From: Chimaeribacter californicus
Lineage (GTDB): Bacteria; Pseudomonadota; Gammaproteobacteria; Enterobacterales; Enterobacteriaceae
Reading direction: 5' to 3'
Length of the DNA stretch: 64,000 nt
Assembly: GCF_002858675.1 (NCBI RefSeq)
Contig: NZ_PJZF01000006.1
Location: 144,176-208,175, forward strand
In this document: positions 1 through 8,826 of the stretch, piece after piece
Numbering within the stretch: position 1 is the first letter of the stretch
Layout of the letters: each line of letters begins with the position of its first letter
Notes under the pieces: model-generated
What the model saw: the letters and a program-made list of their open reading frames with translations, nothing else
Databases searched by the model: none
What the model was told of the DNA's origin: nothing
Program-made: the position numbers and the translations under genes

Positions 1-873
1 GAGCGCCAGCCAGCCGGGCGCGTAGTGCTGGAACAGCGACTGCACCAGCCAGGTGGCATACGCGCCGAGCATCAGCATTTCGCCGTGCGCCATGTTGATC
101 ACGCCCAGCAGCCCGTAGGTGATCGCCAGCCCGAGCGCCGCCAGCAGCAGAATCGAACCGAGCGACAGCCCGGTAAACGCCTGCCCGAGCAGGTCACCGA
201 TCAGCAGCCGGTGGTGGATCTGCGCCAGGCTCTCCCCGGCGGCGCGGCGCACGGCGGCATCGGGTTCGGTGCGGGCGTCGGTCAGCGGTTGCAGCCGCGC
301 CTGGGTGTCCGGGTCGGCCGCGTCACCGAGCAGGTGTACCGCCGCCAGCCGCACCTGCGGGTCGGCATCGGCCAGTTGCAGGTTGGCCATCGCCAGCGCC
401 AGCGCCGCATGGACGCCCGGGTCTTTTTCCTGCGCCAGCCGCGCCGTGAGCAGCGGCAACTGGTCAGGTTGTGCCTCCCGTTGCAGCGAGGTGGCCGCCT
501 GCAACCGGGTGGCGGTATCGGTGCTGACCAGCCGGTGCGCCGCCAGCGCATTGGCGATCAGATTCCGCAGACGGTTGTTCAGCCAGACTTTTTTGGTGTC
601 GCCCACCGGCGCGGCGTTGCCTTCCAGCGGCGTTAACGTCTCGCCCTGGCGGGTGAAGGCGTGTTTTGCCTGGTCAACCACCACGTTTTCCTGCTTCAGC
701 GCCTGCAACAGCGGCAGCCGCGCCGGTTGGGGATCGGCGGCCCACGCCTGTAACAATGTCGCCTGCTGGCTGCGGTTGGCGGCGGCGAACTCATCCGCCG
801 GCCCGGCCTGCGCCAGCCACGGCAGGCAGCCGAGCGTTGCTATCAGCAGGCGCATAATGAAAGGGAGTCGCAT
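1..873 (-). CDS. urtB: urea ABC transporter permease UrtB (partial, 3' end outside window)
   Basis: This is the first inner-membrane permease of the urea importer UrtABCDE. The frame is open from the ATG at 873 to the window edge, so about 291 N-terminal residues are present and the C-terminal part is missing. An AGGAGAT ribosome site lies just upstream of the ATG. The product starts with a signal-like segment ([23 protein letters not shown]). A periplasmic Ala/Leu-rich helical stretch of about 200 residues follows, and the LivH-type permease domain then begins ([20 protein letters not shown], then [11 protein letters not shown]). This long N-terminal extension is typical of proteobacterial UrtB. 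It lies 43 nt downstream of urtA, so the two are almost certainly co-transcribed; urtC, urtD and urtE are expected beyond the left edge. Confidence 0.9.
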   Translation of the reverse strand, partial: MRLPFIMRLLIATLGCLPWLAQAGPADEFAAANRSQQATLLQAWAADPQPARLPLLQALKQENVVVDQAKHAFTRQGETLTPLEGNAAPVGDTKKVWLNNRLRNLIANALAAHRLVSTDTATRLQAATSLQREAQPDQLPLLTARLAQEKDPGVHAALALAMANLQLADADPQVRLAAVHLLGDAADPDTQARLQPLTDARTEPDAAVRRAAGESLAQIHHRLLIGDLLGQAFTGLSLGSILLLAALGLAITYGLLGVINMAHGEMLMLGAYATWLVQSLFQHYAPGWLAL

Positions 874-916
874 CGGAGATCTCCTGTGCGGGCCGGGCGA
901 ACCCGGCCCCGGTCGG

Positions 917-2188
917 TTACTGGCCGCTGGTTTTCACCGGCGTGTCCGGTTTTTTGTCATTGCCGGGAATGTACGGGCTCCACGGCTGGGCGCGGATCGG
1001 CTTATCGGTCTGCCACACCACGTTGAACTGGCCGCCCGGCTCAATCTCGCCAATCATCACCGGTTTGTGCAGGTGGTGGTTGGTCTGGTCCATGGTCAGG
1101 GTGAAACCGGACGGCGCGGCGAAGGTCTGTCCGGCCATGGCGTCACGCACTTTGTTGACGTCAGTGGTGCCCGCTTTCTCCACCGCCTGCGCCCACATAT
1201 GGATGCCGACATAGGTCGCTTCCATCGGGTCGTTGGTGACGGCTGAGGCGGCGTTCGGCAGGTTGTGCGCTTTGGCGTAGGCTTTCCATTCGGTGACAAA
1301 CGCCTTGTTGGTCGGGTTGTCCACCGACTGGAAATAGTTCCAGGCCGCCAGATCGCCCACCAGCGGTTTGGTGTCGATGCCGCGCAACTCCTCTTCCCCC
1401 ACCGAGAAGGCCACCACCGGCACATCGGTGGCTTTCACGCCCTGATTCGCCAGCTCTTTATAGAACGGCACGTTGGAGTCGCCGTTGATGGTGGAGACCA
1501 CCGCGGTTTTGCCGCCGGCGGCGAATTTTTTGATGTTGGTGACGATGGTCTGGTAATCGCTGTAACCGAACGGCGTGTAGACCTCTTCGATGTCTTTGTC
1601 CTGTACGCCTTTGGAATGCAGGAACGCCCGCAGGATTTTGTTGGTGGTGCGCGGGTAGACGTAATCGGTGCCGAGCAGGAAGAAGCGTTTGGCTTCGCCG
1701 CCGTCTTCACTCATCAGGTACTCCACTGCCGGGATCGCCTGCTGGTTCGGCGCGGCACCGGTGTAGAAGACGTTCGGCGACATCTCTTCGCCCTCATACT
1801 GCACCGGGTAGAACAGCAGGCCGTTCAGCTCCTCAAACACCGGCAGCACCGACTTGCGTGACACCGACGTCCAGCAGCCGAACACCACGGCGGCCTTGTC
1901 CTGCGTCAGCAGCTGGCGCGCCTTTTCGGCAAACAGCGGCCAGTTGGAGGCCGGGTCGACCACCACCGGCTCGAGCTTTTTGCCGAGCACGCCGCCTTTG
2001 GCGTTGATGTCATCGATGGTCATCAGCGCCACATCCTTGAGCGGCGTTTCAGAGATCGCCATGGTGCCGGAGAGCGAGTGCATGATGCCGACTTTGATGG
2101 TGTCGGCGGCCTGGGCGCCGAACGCCAGGCCAAAGCTGACCATGGTGGCGGAGAGGGCAAAAGCGTTGATAAAGCGGCGAGGTTGCAT
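917..2188 (-). CDS. urtA: urea ABC transporter substrate-binding protein UrtA
   Basis: This is the periplasmic urea receptor that feeds the UrtBC permease. The chosen ATG at 2188 gives 423 residues. A GTG three codons earlier is rejected because it overlaps the AGGAG ribosome site, which sits 8 nt before the ATG. A signal peptide ([27 protein letters not shown]) is followed by a type I periplasmic binding fold of the amide/urea subfamily. It starts with [17 protein letters not shown] and contains the [17 protein letters not shown] and [12 protein letters not shown] segments characteristic of UrtA. The gene lies between the GntR regulator and urtB in a minus-strand cluster with urea carboxylase and allophanate hydrolase, which supports urea rather than branched-chain amino acids as substrate. 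Confidence 0.95.
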   Translation of the reverse strand: MQPRRFINAFALSATMVSFGLAFGAQAADTIKVGIMHSLSGTMAISETPLKDVALMTIDDINAKGGVLGKKLEPVVVDPASNWPLFAEKARQLLTQDKAAVVFGCWTSVSRKSVLPVFEELNGLLFYPVQYEGEEMSPNVFYTGAAPNQQAIPAVEYLMSEDGGEAKRFFLLGTDYVYPRTTNKILRAFLHSKGVQDKDIEEVYTPFGYSDYQTIVTNIKKFAAGGKTAVVSTINGDSNVPFYKELANQGVKATDVPVVAFSVGEEELRGIDTKPLVGDLAAWNYFQSVDNPTNKAFVTEWKAYAKAHNLPNAASAVTNDPMEATYVGIHMWAQAVEKAGTTDVNKVRDAMAGQTFAAPSGFTLTMDQTNHHLHKPVMIGEIEPGGQFNVVWQTDKPIRAQPWSPYIPGNDKKPDTPVKTSGQ

Positions 2189-2246
2189 AAAACGCACTCC
2201 TGATGAAAAGTGAAGGTAAAGGCGCGCGGAAACCCGGCGACGCCCT

Positions 2247-2262
2247 GCCTGCCGCGGCAGGC
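2247..2262. repeat. 16-bp perfect palindrome between gntR and urtA
   Basis: GCCTGCCGCGGCAGGC is self-complementary and lies in the 153-nt gap between the GntR gene and urtA. There is no following T-run on either strand. It may be an mRNA processing or stability element, or an operator; the sequence alone does not decide. Confidence 0.35.
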
Positions 2263-2341
2263 GGTGCTGTTCCCGTTCCGCGCGGGTGGCGCGGGTGACG
2301 GTGTTGTTTTCCCGCTGACTGCGCGGGTGACTGTTTTTGCG

Positions 2342-3082
2342 TTAACCGTGTGGGGCGGGGCGCGCCCCGTCATCCTCCCCAGCACCCGGGGGTGCCGTGC
2401 GCGCCTCATGCAGCCGGTGCAGCGTGATTTTGCGCACTTCCGCCTTGCTGACGGCGATATGGTCATGCAGCAGGCGCTGCGCCTCGCCGGTACGGCGCTG
2501 CATAATGGCGTGCAGCACCGCGGCATGCTCGCGGTAGGTGGCGCTGACGCGCGCGCCCTGGGTGAAGTCGAGCCGCCGGATGATGCGGATCTTCTCGGTC
2601 AGGTCACGGTGGATACGCGCCATTTCCCCGTTGCCCACCGCCTCCACCAGCGCCATGTGGAACGCCTCGTCAAAGCGCGATACCTCAACGCCGTCCGGCA
2701 GCGGCGGCTGGTCGATCCAGAAATCCACCACCGGCAGCAGCAGCGCGGGCAGCGCCTCACCGTGGCGGGCGCAGAGCCGCTTCACCGCTTCCAGTTCCAG
2801 CACAATCCGCAGGTCATACAGCTGTTCGAAATAGGCGAAATCGAACGGTTTCACCTGCCAGCCGCTGCGGAAATGCACCTCGACATAGCCCTCACGCTCC
2901 AGCCAGAACAGCGCCTGCCGCACCGGCGTGCGGCTGACCGCCATCCGCCCGGCGATTTCGCTCTCGCTGAAGCGGTCGCCGGGCAGCAGGCGGAAGTCAA
3001 AAATGTCCTGTTTCAGTTGCTGGTAAATCCGTTCTGCCAGCCCTTCCGGGCGGGCTTTGGTGTGGTGTCCGGCAAGTTGCAT
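2342..3082 (-). CDS. GntR-family (FCD/FadR-type) transcriptional regulator
   Basis: A 246-residue regulator. Residues about 12-75 form the winged helix typical of GntR proteins (GLAERIYQQLKQDIFDFRL, then SESEIAGRMAVSRTPVRQAL). The remainder is an all-helical FCD ligand domain (YFEQLYDLRIVLELEAVKRL; EAFHMALVEAVGN; REHAAVLHAIMQR). The gene lies 39 nt downstream of uca and upstream of urtA on the same strand, inside the urea cluster. It is therefore likely to sense urea, allophanate or a related metabolite and to control the cluster; that role is inference from position. The C-terminal tail after residue 230 is poor in regular structure (APPGAGEDDGARPAPHG). Confidence 0.85.
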   Translation of the reverse strand: MQLAGHHTKARPEGLAERIYQQLKQDIFDFRLLPGDRFSESEIAGRMAVSRTPVRQALFWLEREGYVEVHFRSGWQVKPFDFAYFEQLYDLRIVLELEAVKRLCARHGEALPALLLPVVDFWIDQPPLPDGVEVSRFDEAFHMALVEAVGNGEMARIHRDLTEKIRIIRRLDFTQGARVSATYREHAAVLHAIMQRRTGEAQRLLHDHIAVSKAEVRKITLHRLHEARTAPPGAGEDDGARPAPHG

Positions 3083-3121
3083 AGGCGTCCTTAAGGGGCC
3101 GGTTTGCCCGGCCCGTCTCCG

Positions 3122-6100
3122 TTATGAGGCGGCAGTATCAAGCCACAGCAGTGCATCGCCGGGGCCGACCGGGCGGCCGGGGCGGCAGCGGATCTGCGTT
3201 ACCGTCCCGGCGCAGGGCGCATACACCGACAGCTCCATTTTCATCGCCTCGACCACGATCAGCGGCTGCCCCTGGGTGACCACGTCGCCCGGCTGCACCA
3301 GGATTTTCCAGACGTTGCCGTTGAGATCGGCGCTGACCAGTTGCCCTTCGCCTTCGCTCTCCTCCAGCGGCTGCGGGCGGTTGGCCGCCTCCGCCACGGC
3401 GGCGCTCTCTTCGGCCTGCCAGTGCGCCACCTCCGTGGTGAACGCAGCCTGCTGACGGGCGCGGAACGCGTTGATATCGTCGGCGTTCTCCGTTAAAAAG
3501 CGGGTGTACTCCGCGAAATCGAACTCGCCCGGTTCAATCTTCACCTTGGCGCGCCCTTCGCGGAACGCCTCGCGGAAGACGTCCAGCTCCGCTTCGCTGA
3601 CCGGGTAGAAGCGCACCTGATCGAAGAAGTGCAGCAGCCAGGGTTCGCCGGGGGCGAATTGCGGATTTTTGAGGAATTTGTTCCAGATCGGCAGCGTGCG
3701 CCCTACCAGCTGGTAGCCGCCCGGCGAATCCATGCCGTAGATGCACATGTACATCCCGCCGATGCCCACGGTGCCTTCGGCGGTGTAGGTGCGCGCCGGG
3801 TTGTATTTGGAGCTGAACAGCCGGTGGCGCGGGTCGAGCGGCACGGCACAGGGCGCGCCGAGGTAGACGTCGCCCAGCCCGAGGATCAGGTAACTGGCGC
3901 TGAAAATGATGTCACGCACCGCCTCGCGGCTCGCCAGCCCGTTGATGCGCTGGATGAAATCGACGTTGTTCGGCAGCCAGGGGGCCTGGTCGCGCACCGT
4001 TTCGCGGTATCGTTCCACCGCGCCCAGCGTGGCGGAATCTTCAAATGCCATCGGCAAATGCACGATGCGCGTCGGCACTTTCAGCGTGCTGACGTCGCCC
4101 AACTGGTTTTCCAGCGTCAGCAGCAGTTGCAGCAGCGCCGACTGGCTGAGGGTACGGCTGTCATAGCGGATTTGCAGCGAGCGCACGCCGGGGGCGAGTT
4201 CGGCAATGCCCGCCACCGCCGCCTCGCGGATCGCCTGCATCAGCAGGTAAAGCCGCAGCCGCAGCGCCAGATCGAGCACGTTGTCGCCATATTCCAGCAA
4301 AATGTAGCTGTCACCCGCCTGCCGGTAGACCACCGCCGGGCGCTCCACCGTGGCGGGCAGGGTAGCCAGAATCGCCGCCGATGGCGTGCTCTCCGGCAGC
4401 AGCGACGGTGCCGGCAGCGCCAGCGCCTCTACCGGGCTGAGGGTGGCGAGGGTGCCCGCCTGCGCCTGTTCCAGCGCCAGCGCCTGCTCGATGCTGATCG
4501 GGTGGAAGCGCAGGCGGTCGCCCGGTTTCACCTGCCCGACTTTCCATAGCTCGGCTTTAGCGATGGTCACCGGGCAGACGAAACCGCCGAGGCTTGGCCC
4601 GTCGCGGGTGAGGATCACCGGGAAATCGCCGGTAAAGTTGATCGCGCCGATGGCGTATTCGCAGTCATGCACGTTGGAGGGGTGCAGCCCCGCCTCGCCG
4701 CCGTCCTGCCGCGCCCAGGCCGGTTTCGGCCCGGTGAGGCGCACGCCCAGCCGGTTGGAGTTGTAATGCACCTGCCATTCCGCCGCGAAAAATTCCGCTA
4801 TCGATTCCGGGGTGAAGAAATCCGGCGCGCCGTGCGGCCCGTACAACACGCCGATGTGCCACAGGTTGCCGTAGTGCGGCAGCAGCGCGGCATCGGCGGC
4901 CTGCGGCGCGTCAGTCGGCGCGGGGGTGGTGCAGGCGGGCAGGTGCGGCTGGGAGATAGGCAGCAGGTCCGCCACCCGCAGCGTGCGCCCGGCGTGGCCG
5001 CCAAACGCACCCAGGGCAAAGGTCGAACGGCTGCCGAGATAGACCGGCACATCCAGCCCGTTGCGCACCGCCAGATAGGTGCGGCAGCCATGGCGCGCAC
5101 GGCCGAGCGTCAGCGTCTGCCCGGCACTGACGGCCACCGGCTCGGCGTAGCGTACCGGCGAGCCGTCAAGATCTGCCGGGCAATCGGCCCCGGTCAGGGC
5201 GATCAGGGCATCGGCATGGAAGCGCAGCGTCGGCCCCTGAAGCGTGAACTCCAGCCCGGCGGCGTCCGGGTGGTTGCCGACAATCCGGTTTGCCAGCCGG
5301 AAAGCGAAATCATCCATCGGCCCGGACGGCGGCACGCCGATATCCCAATAGCCCAACCGGCCGGGGAAATCCTGCACGCTGCTGTAGGTGCCGGGTTGCA
5401 GCACTTCAATCGCCTGCGGGCGGTAGGTGAAGCTGTCGAGCATGCGCGTCCAGACCTCGCCGTGGCGGAAGGCGTCGGTGGCAACGATCTGGCGCAGGTA
5501 ATCGAGGTTGGTGGCGATGCCGTGCAGCCGGGTGGCGTTGAGCGCCGCCACCAGTTTCTCCAGCGCCTGCGTGCGGTTCTCGCCATACACAATCAGTTTG
5601 GCGATCATCGGGTCGTAGAATGCCGACACGTCGCTGCCGGTCGAGACCCAGCCATCCACCCGCACGCCCTCCGGGAAGTGCACATCGGTCAGCACGCCGG
5701 GGCTGGGCTGGAAATTGCGCAGCGGATCTTCTGCGTATAACCGCACCTCTATCGCCGCGCCGTGCGGCGCGCGCGCCAGATGCAGCCAGTCCGGCGTGTC
5801 ACCCGCGGCCACCTGCAACATGCAGTCGATCAGGTCGAGGCCGGTGACCAGCTCCGTGACCGGGTGCTCGACCTGAAGCCGGGTGTTCACTTCCAGGAAA
5901 TAGAATGCCTCCTGCGCCGCGTCATAAATGAACTCCACCGTTCCGGCGCTGCGGTAGTTCACCGACTCGCCCAGCGCCACGGCCGCCCGGAGCAGCGCGG
6001 TACGGGTCGCTTCCGGCAGGTGCGGCGCGGGCGTCTCCTCAATCACCTTCTGGTTGCGGCGCTGCAGTGAGCAGTCACGTTCACCCAGCGCCACCACGCG

Positions 6101-6754
6101 GCCCTGACCATCGCCAAAGATCTGCACCTCGACGTGGCGCGCCCGGTCGATAAACCGCTCCAGGAATACGCCGTCATCGCGGAAGAACTGCCCGCCGAGC
6201 CGCCGCACACTTTCCCAGGCATCCCGCAGCGCGTCCGCGTTGTCACAGCGCGTTAAGCCAATGCCGCCGCCGCCCGCCGTGCTTTTCAGCATCACCGGGT
6301 AGCCAATCTGTTCTGCCGCTGCCAGCGCCGCGTCAAGATCCGCCAGCAAACCGGTGCCGGGCGTCATCGGCACCCCGGCGGCGGCGGCCAGCTCCCGCGC
6401 GCGGTGCTTCAGGCCGAATTCACGGATCTGCTGCGCCGTCGGGCCGATAAAGGCCAGCCCGGCCGCCTCGCAGGCGTCGGCAAATTCCGCGCTCTCGGAT
6501 AAAAACCCGTAACCGGGAAAAATCGCCTGCGCGCCGCTCTGTTTTGCGGCCGTGAGGATTTTGCCGATGTCGAGATAAGTGTCGGCGGGTTTCTCACCGC
6601 CCAGCGCAATGGCGATCTCTGCCTCACTGACGTGCGGCGCATTGCGATCCGGCCCGGCATACACCGCCACGCTGGTGATGCCGCGTTTTTTCAGGGTGCG
6701 GATGGCCCGGCAGGCGATTTCGCCGCGGTTAGCAATCAAAACAGTGGTGAACAT
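3122..6754 (-). CDS. uca: urea carboxylase (biotin-dependent)
   Basis: This cytoplasmic enzyme carboxylates urea to allophanate using ATP, bicarbonate and covalently bound biotin. It has 1210 residues, the usual length. The N-terminal 450 residues are a biotin carboxylase: ANRGEIACRAIRTLKK, the glycine-rich ATP loop STAGGGGIGL, and EVNTRLQVEHPVTE. Next comes an AHS2/KipA-like domain (PGTYSSVQDFPGRLGYWDIG), then an AHS1/KipI-like domain (YGDNVLDLALRLRLYLLMQA). A C-terminal biotinyl domain carries VVEAMKMEL, with the biotin-accepting Lys near residue 1172. It starts 11 nt after the stop of the allophanate hydrolase gene; together they form the urea amidolyase pathway that is a single fused protein in yeast. 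Confidence 0.96.
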   Translation of the reverse strand: MFTTVLIANRGEIACRAIRTLKKRGITSVAVYAGPDRNAPHVSEAEIAIALGGEKPADTYLDIGKILTAAKQSGAQAIFPGYGFLSESAEFADACEAAGLAFIGPTAQQIREFGLKHRARELAAAAGVPMTPGTGLLADLDAALAAAEQIGYPVMLKSTAGGGGIGLTRCDNADALRDAWESVRRLGGQFFRDDGVFLERFIDRARHVEVQIFGDGQGRVVALGERDCSLQRRNQKVIEETPAPHLPEATRTALLRAAVALGESVNYRSAGTVEFIYDAAQEAFYFLEVNTRLQVEHPVTELVTGLDLIDCMLQVAAGDTPDWLHLARAPHGAAIEVRLYAEDPLRNFQPSPGVLTDVHFPEGVRVDGWVSTGSDVSAFYDPMIAKLIVYGENRTQALEKLVAALNATRLHGIATNLDYLRQIVATDAFRHGEVWTRMLDSFTYRPQAIEVLQPGTYSSVQDFPGRLGYWDIGVPPSGPMDDFAFRLANRIVGNHPDAAGLEFTLQGPTLRFHADALIALTGADCPADLDGSPVRYAEPVAVSAGQTLTLGRARHGCRTYLAVRNGLDVPVYLGSRSTFALGAFGGHAGRTLRVADLLPISQPHLPACTTPAPTDAPQAADAALLPHYGNLWHIGVLYGPHGAPDFFTPESIAEFFAAEWQVHYNSNRLGVRLTGPKPAWARQDGGEAGLHPSNVHDCEYAIGAINFTGDFPVILTRDGPSLGGFVCPVTIAKAELWKVGQVKPGDRLRFHPISIEQALALEQAQAGTLATLSPVEALALPAPSLLPESTPSAAILATLPATVERPAVVYRQAGDSYILLEYGDNVLDLALRLRLYLLMQAIREAAVAGIAELAPGVRSLQIRYDSRTLSQSALLQLLLTLENQLGDVSTLKVPTRIVHLPMAFEDSATLGAVERYRETVRDQAPWLPNNVDFIQRINGLASREAVRDIIFSASYLILGLGDVYLGAPCAVPLDPRHRLFSSKYNPARTYTAEGTVGIGGMYMCIYGMDSPGGYQLVGRTLPIWNKFLKNPQFAPGEPWLLHFFDQVRFYPVSEAELDVFREAFREGRAKVKIEPGEFDFAEYTRFLTENADDINAFRARQQAAFTTEVAHWQAEESAAVAEAANRPQPLEESEGEGQLVSADLNGNVWKILVQPGDVVTQGQPLIVVEAMKMELSVYAPCAGTVTQIRCRPGRPVGPGDALLWLDTAAS

Positions 6755-6765
6755 GGCGCAGTTCC

Positions 6766-8595
6766 TCAGGACGCAGTGGAGGGGGAGAGGCTGCTGAGGT
6801 AATTGCGCCAGCCGCCAAAGGAGGTGATCTCCTGCGCGCCGTTCAGCGCCGCAGGCTCACAGATAAACCCTTTCACCCGGCGGCCGTCCGCCAGTTCCAG
6901 CGTACCGATGCCGAGCGGGGCAGGGATCTCCGCCACGAACTCGCCGAAGCGCGCCAGCGGCATCGCCCACAGTTCTACCGTGATGGCGCTGCCGCCCGCG
7001 TCACTGACCAGGCCGGGTTTGGGCGGCTGGGTGCCGGGCAGGGCGAACAGGCGGTAATGGGCGGCGGTGGTGGTCTGCTCCAATAACACCGCGCGGCGGG
7101 TGGTCAGCTGGTGGTTGAGCGGCATCCCGGTGAGGTGTGCGCCCACCACCGCCACCAGCACCACCCCTTCGGTGGGCGGCAGCGGTGGGGTGAGGTAGGC
7201 GGGCGGCAGCGCACGGCCGGTGGCCCCCAGCGGCAGGGGCAGGGTTTGCTGCCAGCGCTGGCCGAAATCCGCCAGCGCGGCATCATGCCAGGCGGGGGCG
7301 ATCAGCGTGATCCCGGCGGGCAGGCCATCTTCACGCAGGGTGGCGGGCAGGGCCAGCGCGCTGAGGTCGGCCAGATTGGTGAAATTGGTGTAGGTACCGA
7401 ACTGGGCGTTGTAACGCACCGGCTCCTGCGCCATCTCGTCGATCGTGCGGATGGTCGGCGAGGTCGGTACCACCAGTGCATCAAAGGCGGCCAGCGTGTC
7501 GTTAATCTGGCGGGCAAGTTCCGCCCGCAGGTACTCGGCGCGCCAGGCATCACAGGCGCTGTAATTTTTACCGCCGGCAACAATGCCGCGCACCACCGGG
7601 TCCATCGCCTCCGGCTGCTCATCCAGCAGCGCGCCCACGGCCACGGTGCGCTCGGCGACCCACGGCCCCTGGTAAAGTTGCTCCGCTAATGCCCGGAACG
7701 GGCTGAAATCTACCGTCTCCAGCGTGATGCCGGAGGCTTTCAACTGCGCCAGCGCGGCAGCGAACGCCTGCGGGTTCTGCGTATCGCCGAAGAATTCCAG
7801 GCTGTCCGGCACCGCAAAGCGCGGGGCGGCGGGCATCATCACCGGGGCGGTGTGCGGGTTGCGGCGCGAATAGGCATCGGCCGCGTCGTAACCGCCTGCC
7901 GCCTTTGCCACGGCCAGCGCATCGGTGACCGTGAGGGCGAACACCGACACGCAGTCATTCAACCGGCAGGCCGGCACCACGCCCCGGTTGGAGAGCCAGC
8001 CTTTGGTGGGTTTCAGCCCGACAATATTGTTAAACCCGGCAGGGACGCGGCCGGAACCGGCGGTGTCGGTGCCGAGCGCAAAAGCCACCAGCCCGCGTGC
8101 CACGGCTGACGCGGAACCGGCGCTGGAGCCGCCGCTGACATAGGCCGGGTTAAAGCTGTTGCTGACCGCGCCGAACGGCGAACGGGTGCCGACCAGCCCG
8201 GTAGCGAACTGGTCGAGGTTGGTTTTGCCGAGCGCGATCGCCCCTTTGGCGCGCAGGTTCGCCACCACGGCGGCGTCATGCTCCGCCTGATAGGTAAACG
8301 CCGGGCAGGCGGCGCTGGTGGGCCAGCCGCCGACGTCGATGTTGTCTTTGACCGCGAACGGCACGCCAAACAGCGGGAACGCCGCCAGATCGCCACCCTG
8401 TTCCTCCAACCGGTGCAGCAGGGCATCGGCCTGCTCTTTGAGCTGTTCCACCGTGGCGCGGTAAATCCAGGCATTGTCCTGCGCGTCCAGCGCGGTAAGC
8501 ACCACCTGTAACGTGGTGAAAAGCGTTTGTGGCGCGGCGCGGTAGTGCTGTTGCCATTCATCAAGGGTAAAGCCGTTATAAGGAGTCGGTTGCAT
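6766..8595 (-). CDS. atzF: allophanate hydrolase
   Basis: This enzyme hydrolyses allophanate, the product of urea carboxylase, to two ammonia and two CO2. It has 609 residues in two parts. The N-terminal amidase-signature domain carries the Ser-cisSer-Lys triad: Lys83 in VKDNIDVGG, Ser157/158 in SGGSSAGSAS and nucleophile Ser181 in GTDTAGSGRVPAG. The C-terminal domain (from about residue 470, GVVLVAVVGAHLTGMPLNHQL) is the second domain of the DUR1/AtzF family. It is the first gene of the minus-strand urea cluster; the sigma-54 promoter lies 40-56 nt upstream. The ATG at 8595 has only a weak ribosome site (GGTGG, 10 nt away). No fusion or frameshift is seen. Confidence 0.95.
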   Translation of the reverse strand: MQPTPYNGFTLDEWQQHYRAAPQTLFTTLQVVLTALDAQDNAWIYRATVEQLKEQADALLHRLEEQGGDLAAFPLFGVPFAVKDNIDVGGWPTSAACPAFTYQAEHDAAVVANLRAKGAIALGKTNLDQFATGLVGTRSPFGAVSNSFNPAYVSGGSSAGSASAVARGLVAFALGTDTAGSGRVPAGFNNIVGLKPTKGWLSNRGVVPACRLNDCVSVFALTVTDALAVAKAAGGYDAADAYSRRNPHTAPVMMPAAPRFAVPDSLEFFGDTQNPQAFAAALAQLKASGITLETVDFSPFRALAEQLYQGPWVAERTVAVGALLDEQPEAMDPVVRGIVAGGKNYSACDAWRAEYLRAELARQINDTLAAFDALVVPTSPTIRTIDEMAQEPVRYNAQFGTYTNFTNLADLSALALPATLREDGLPAGITLIAPAWHDAALADFGQRWQQTLPLPLGATGRALPPAYLTPPLPPTEGVVLVAVVGAHLTGMPLNHQLTTRRAVLLEQTTTAAHYRLFALPGTQPPKPGLVSDAGGSAITVELWAMPLARFGEFVAEIPAPLGIGTLELADGRRVKGFICEPAALNGAQEITSFGGWRNYLSSLSPSTAS

Positions 8596-8635
8596 CTGCT
8601 GAATTCCACCCTGTACACAAGATTGAATTCACCAG

Positions 8636-8651
8636 AGCAAAGTGCGTGCCA
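8636..8651 (-). promoter_or_regulatory. sigma-54 promoter of the urea amidolyase operon
   Basis: Read on the minus strand this is TGGCACGCACTTTGCT. It is a full match to the RpoN consensus TGGCACG-N4-TTGCW, with GG and GC in correct -24/-12 spacing. Transcription would start near 8626, about 30 nt before the atzF ATG. It implies nitrogen-limitation control of urea breakdown. Confidence 0.85.
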
Positions 8652-8656
8652 CAATG

Positions 8657-8669
8657 CAATTTATTGATA
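8657..8669 (-). promoter_or_regulatory. IHF-binding site
   Basis: Minus-strand TATCAATAAATTG matches the IHF consensus WATCAANNNNTTR at every defined position. It lies between the sigma-54 promoter and the putative NtrC sites, inside an A/T-rich stretch, which is the usual place for IHF bending at NtrC-activated promoters. Confidence 0.65.
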
Positions 8670-8712
8670 TACATAGGGTATTTGTTTGTGGTGACAAAAA
8701 GGTGGGAGGCTG

Positions 8713-8751
8713 TGCACCAGCGTTGACCATTTTCTGCGCGCTGAAGGCGCA
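8713..8751. promoter_or_regulatory. probable NtrC enhancer sites
   Basis: The 17-bp dyad at 8735-8751, TGCGCGCTGAAGGCGCA, follows the NtrC pattern TGCAC-N7-GTGCA with one substitution in each arm. It is centred about 117 nt upstream of the predicted start. A weaker neighbour at 8713-8729 begins with the perfect half-site TGCACC. The two centres are 22 nt apart, about two helical turns. Confidence 0.5.
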
Positions 8752-8826
8752 CACCGGCGGGGTGCCGGATTTGCGCTGGGCGGGCTATGATGATCACCAT
8801 CATTGACTCAGCAACGGTGAGGCGGC

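Noticed and set aside
25..636. Long plus-strand open frames over the left end
   Set aside because: They are rich in Arg, Gln and Gly and lie antisense to the clear UrtB frame, which runs off the window on the minus strand.
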